From Paludibacteraceae bacterium (GTDB lineage: Bacteria; Bacteroidota; Bacteroidia; Bacteroidales; Paludibacteraceae): a stretch of DNA of 5,232 nt. The stretch's first letter is position 1, and each line of letters starts with the position of its first letter. The notes below the pieces were generated by a model. That model did not search any database. It saw only the letters and a program-made list of their open reading frames with translations, and was not told the DNA's origin. Shown one piece after another: positions 3,238 through 5,232 of the stretch. Where the stretch lies: the NCBI GenBank assembly GCA_017965125.1, contig JAGCQO010000229.1, forward strand, positions 1 to 5,232, read 5' to 3'. A program made the position numbers and the translations under genes.

Positions 3238-5232
3238 ATGAAGGATTTACAGTCAGTCGCAGGTTCCAAGCCTGCAATGAAAAAAGCGAAACTCGTATTG
3301 GAAAACGGCGTTGAGTTCGAGGGATTCAGCTTTGGTTACGAGTCATCCGCAGCAGGAGAGATTGTTTTCAACACCGCAATGGTGGGTTATCCAGAGAGTT
3401 TAACAGACCCAAGTTATGCGGGACAGATACTGACTATTACATTCCCTTTGGTAGGCAACTACGGAGTTCCAGAGGCGAGCTTCGAGGCTGAGGGACTGAG
3501 CAAGAAACTCGAGGGCGACAAGATTCACGTCAAAGGTTTGATCGTGTCCGACTACTCAGAGGACTACAGCCACTGGGACGCTGTTGAGAGTCTCGGCGAA
3601 TGGCTCAAGAGAGAGAAGGTCCCTGCCCTGACTGGAATCGACACCCGTGCCCTGACCCAGATAATAAGAGAGAAGGGAGCCATGAAGGCAAAGATAGAGT
3701 TCGAAGGCGACAGCATTGAGTTCTTCGACTCAACCAAGGTGAACTGGGTGAAGGAAGTGTCTTGCAAGGAAGTCGTGACATACGGCAACGGCAAGCACAA
3801 GGTAGTTCTCATAGATTGTGGTGTAAAGCATAATATAATAAGATGTCTGCTTAAGCGTGACACAACAGTGATAAGAGTGCCATGGGACTATGACTTCACA
3901 GGCATGGACTTCGACGCGCTCTTCATAAGCAACGGTCCAGGCGACCCTCAGATGTGCGGCGTGACAGTCGAGCACATACGCAAGGTGATGGAGACCGGCA
4001 AGCCAATCTTCGGAATCTGTATGGGTAACCAGCTGCTCTCTATCGCAGCCGGCGCTAAGACATATAAACTGAAATACGGTCACCGCGGCCACAACCAGCC
4101 AGTGATACTGAACGGTACAAACCGTTGCTTCATCACAAGCCAGAACCACGGTTACGCAGTTGACAACGACACTATCCCATCGGACTGGGAGCCACTGTTC
4201 GTGAATCTGAACGACGGCACAAACGAAGGTATCAGACATAAGACAAAGCCTTTCTTCTCAGCCCAGTTCCACCCAGAAGCCGCTTCTGGACCAACAGACA
4301 CAGAATTCCTTTTCGACGAGTTCATCAAGACTATTGAGACAGGCAAGATAACACTCACCGGCGGCAAGTCAGAGCCACTGAAGAAGCCTTCGAAGGTGCT
4401 TATCCTTGGTTCTGGAGCCTTGAAAATCGGTGAGGCCGGCGAGTTCGACTACTCAGGTAGCCAGGCGTTGAAGGCACTCAAGGAAGAGAACATCGAGACA
4501 ATCCTTATAAATCCAAACATCGCTACAGTCCAGACTTCTGAAGGCATAGCAGACAAGATTTACTTCCTGCCTGTGACACCTTACTTCGTGGAGAAGGTCA
4601 TCGAGAGAGAGAAGCCAGAAGGCCTGCTGTTGAGCTTCGGCGGACAGACAGCGCTGAACTGCGGTGTGGAGCTCTACAAGAGCAAGGTGCTTGAGAAGAA
4701 CAACGTGAAAGTGCTCGGAACGCCAGTTCAGGCGATAATCGACACAGAGGACCGTGAGTTGTTCGTTGAGCGTCTGAACGAGATTGACGTCAAGACAATC
4801 AAGTCTGTGGCAGTCGAGAACCTCGACGACGCACGCAAGGCGGCTTCAGACCTCGGCTATCCGATAATAATCAGAGCCGCTTACGCACTTGGCGGACTTG
4901 GCTCGGGATTCTGCAACAACGAGGAAGAGCTGAACGCTTTGGCAGAGAAGGCACTGACCTACTCTCCTCAGTTGCTCATCGAGAAGTCGCTCAAGGGCTG
5001 GAAGGAAATCGAGTATGAAGTTGTACGCGACAAGTACGACAACTGCATAACAGTCTGCAACATGGAGAACTTCGACCCGCTCGGCATTCACACCGGAGAG
5101 TCAATCGTAGTTGCGCCATCGCAGACATTGAGCAACCACGAGTACCACAAGCTAAGAGAGATAGAGATAAAGATTGTTAGACACATAGGCATCGTTGGTG
5201 AATGTAACGTTCAGTATGCGTTCGACCCAGAA
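3238..5232 (+). CDS. carAB: Fused carbamoyl phosphate synthetase CarA-CarB (3' truncated)
   Basis: One open frame of 665 codons without a stop, cut by the window end. It makes carbamoyl phosphate from glutamine, bicarbonate and ATP for pyrimidines and arginine. Residues 14-165 are the CarA N-terminal domain. About 187-375 is a class I glutamine amidotransferase with NGPGDP at 232-237, nucleophile Cys261 (GICMGNQ) and His345/Glu347 (FHPEA). After a short linker, CarB begins near 387 (LGSGALKIGEAGEFDYSGSQ) and continues through R506, R546, the glycine-rich GGLGSGF (552-558) and E592, equivalent to E. coli CarB R129, R169 and E215. The visible CarB part ends near E. coli position 288, so about 780 residues are missing. 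No in-frame ATG lies between 4024 and 5061, so CarB has no obvious start of its own. The ATG at 3277 (Met14) fits the usual CarA N-terminus and is an alternative start. Confidence 0.96.
   Translation, partial: MKDLQSVAGSKPAMKKAKLVLENGVEFEGFSFGYESSAAGEIVFNTAMVGYPESLTDPSYAGQILTITFPLVGNYGVPEASFEAEGLSKKLEGDKIHVKGLIVSDYSEDYSHWDAVESLGEWLKREKVPALTGIDTRALTQIIREKGAMKAKIEFEGDSIEFFDSTKVNWVKEVSCKEVVTYGNGKHKVVLIDCGVKHNIIRCLLKRDTTVIRVPWDYDFTGMDFDALFISNGPGDPQMCGVTVEHIRKVMETGKPIFGICMGNQLLSIAAGAKTYKLKYGHRGHNQPVILNGTNRCFITSQNHGYAVDNDTIPSDWEPLFVNLNDGTNEGIRHKTKPFFSAQFHPEAASGPTDTEFLFDEFIKTIETGKITLTGGKSEPLKKPSKVLILGSGALKIGEAGEFDYSGSQALKALKEENIETILINPNIATVQTSEGIADKIYFLPVTPYFVEKVIEREKPEGLLLSFGGQTALNCGVELYKSKVLEKNNVKVLGTPVQAIIDTEDRELFVERLNEIDVKTIKSVAVENLDDARKAASDLGYPIIIRAAYALGGLGSGFCNNEEELNALAEKALTYSPQLLIEKSLKGWKEIEYEVVRDKYDNCITVCNMENFDPLGIHTGESIVVAPSQTLSNHEYHKLREIEIKIVRHIGIVGECNVQYAFDPE

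Noticed and set aside
3730..4239. Minus-strand open frames opposite carAB, also at 3564-3863, 4152-4367 and 4846-5091
   Set aside because: They are antisense to a continuous, motif-verified CarA-CarB frame and show no recognisable protein features.

Overview
The window looks like chromosomal DNA of a Bacteroidota (Bacteroidetes), probably Bacteroidales. Three things point there: the start codons lack Shine-Dalgarno sequences and sit behind A-rich leaders; good matches to the Bacteroidetes -7 promoter box TAnnTTTG lie upstream of each transcription unit; and the two large proteins carry the sequence signatures I associate with that phylum. Species cannot be named from the sequence.

Layout. 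1-565 is non-coding and consists mainly of palindromic repeat modules, including two 76-bp composite repeats exactly 260 bp apart, and ends with the Rho-independent terminator of guaB. 566-2062 (minus) is guaB, a complete IMP dehydrogenase of the Tritrichomonas foetus-like type. Its promoter lies at about 2106-2137 and overlaps a perfect 14-bp palindrome. 2114-2606 is again non-coding; it repeats, in the same order, several modules found on the other side of guaB, and holds the terminator of a small minus-strand operon. That operon encodes a 54-residue lipoprotein (2794-2958) and a 55-residue membrane protein with a Cys-rich tail (2607-2774), the latter resembling the FeoB-associated family. 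Both genes are tiny. 2959-3237 is a divergent promoter region containing dyad symmetries and a structured leader. 3238-5232 (plus, running off the end) is a fused carA-carB gene: glutamine amidotransferase and synthetase domains of carbamoyl phosphate synthetase in one reading frame, as in eukaryotic CPS II/CAD.

How the parts fit. guaB commits IMP to guanine nucleotides, and carAB makes carbamoyl phosphate for pyrimidines and arginine, so both large genes feed nucleotide synthesis. They are separate transcription units with their own promoters. The small lipoprotein/Cys-rich operon between them has no evident functional link; an envelope or metal-related role is only a guess. The most notable points are the CarA-CarB fusion with no internal start codon, the protist-like IMP dehydrogenase with residues linked to mycophenolic acid resistance, and the repeat modules that flank guaB on both sides.
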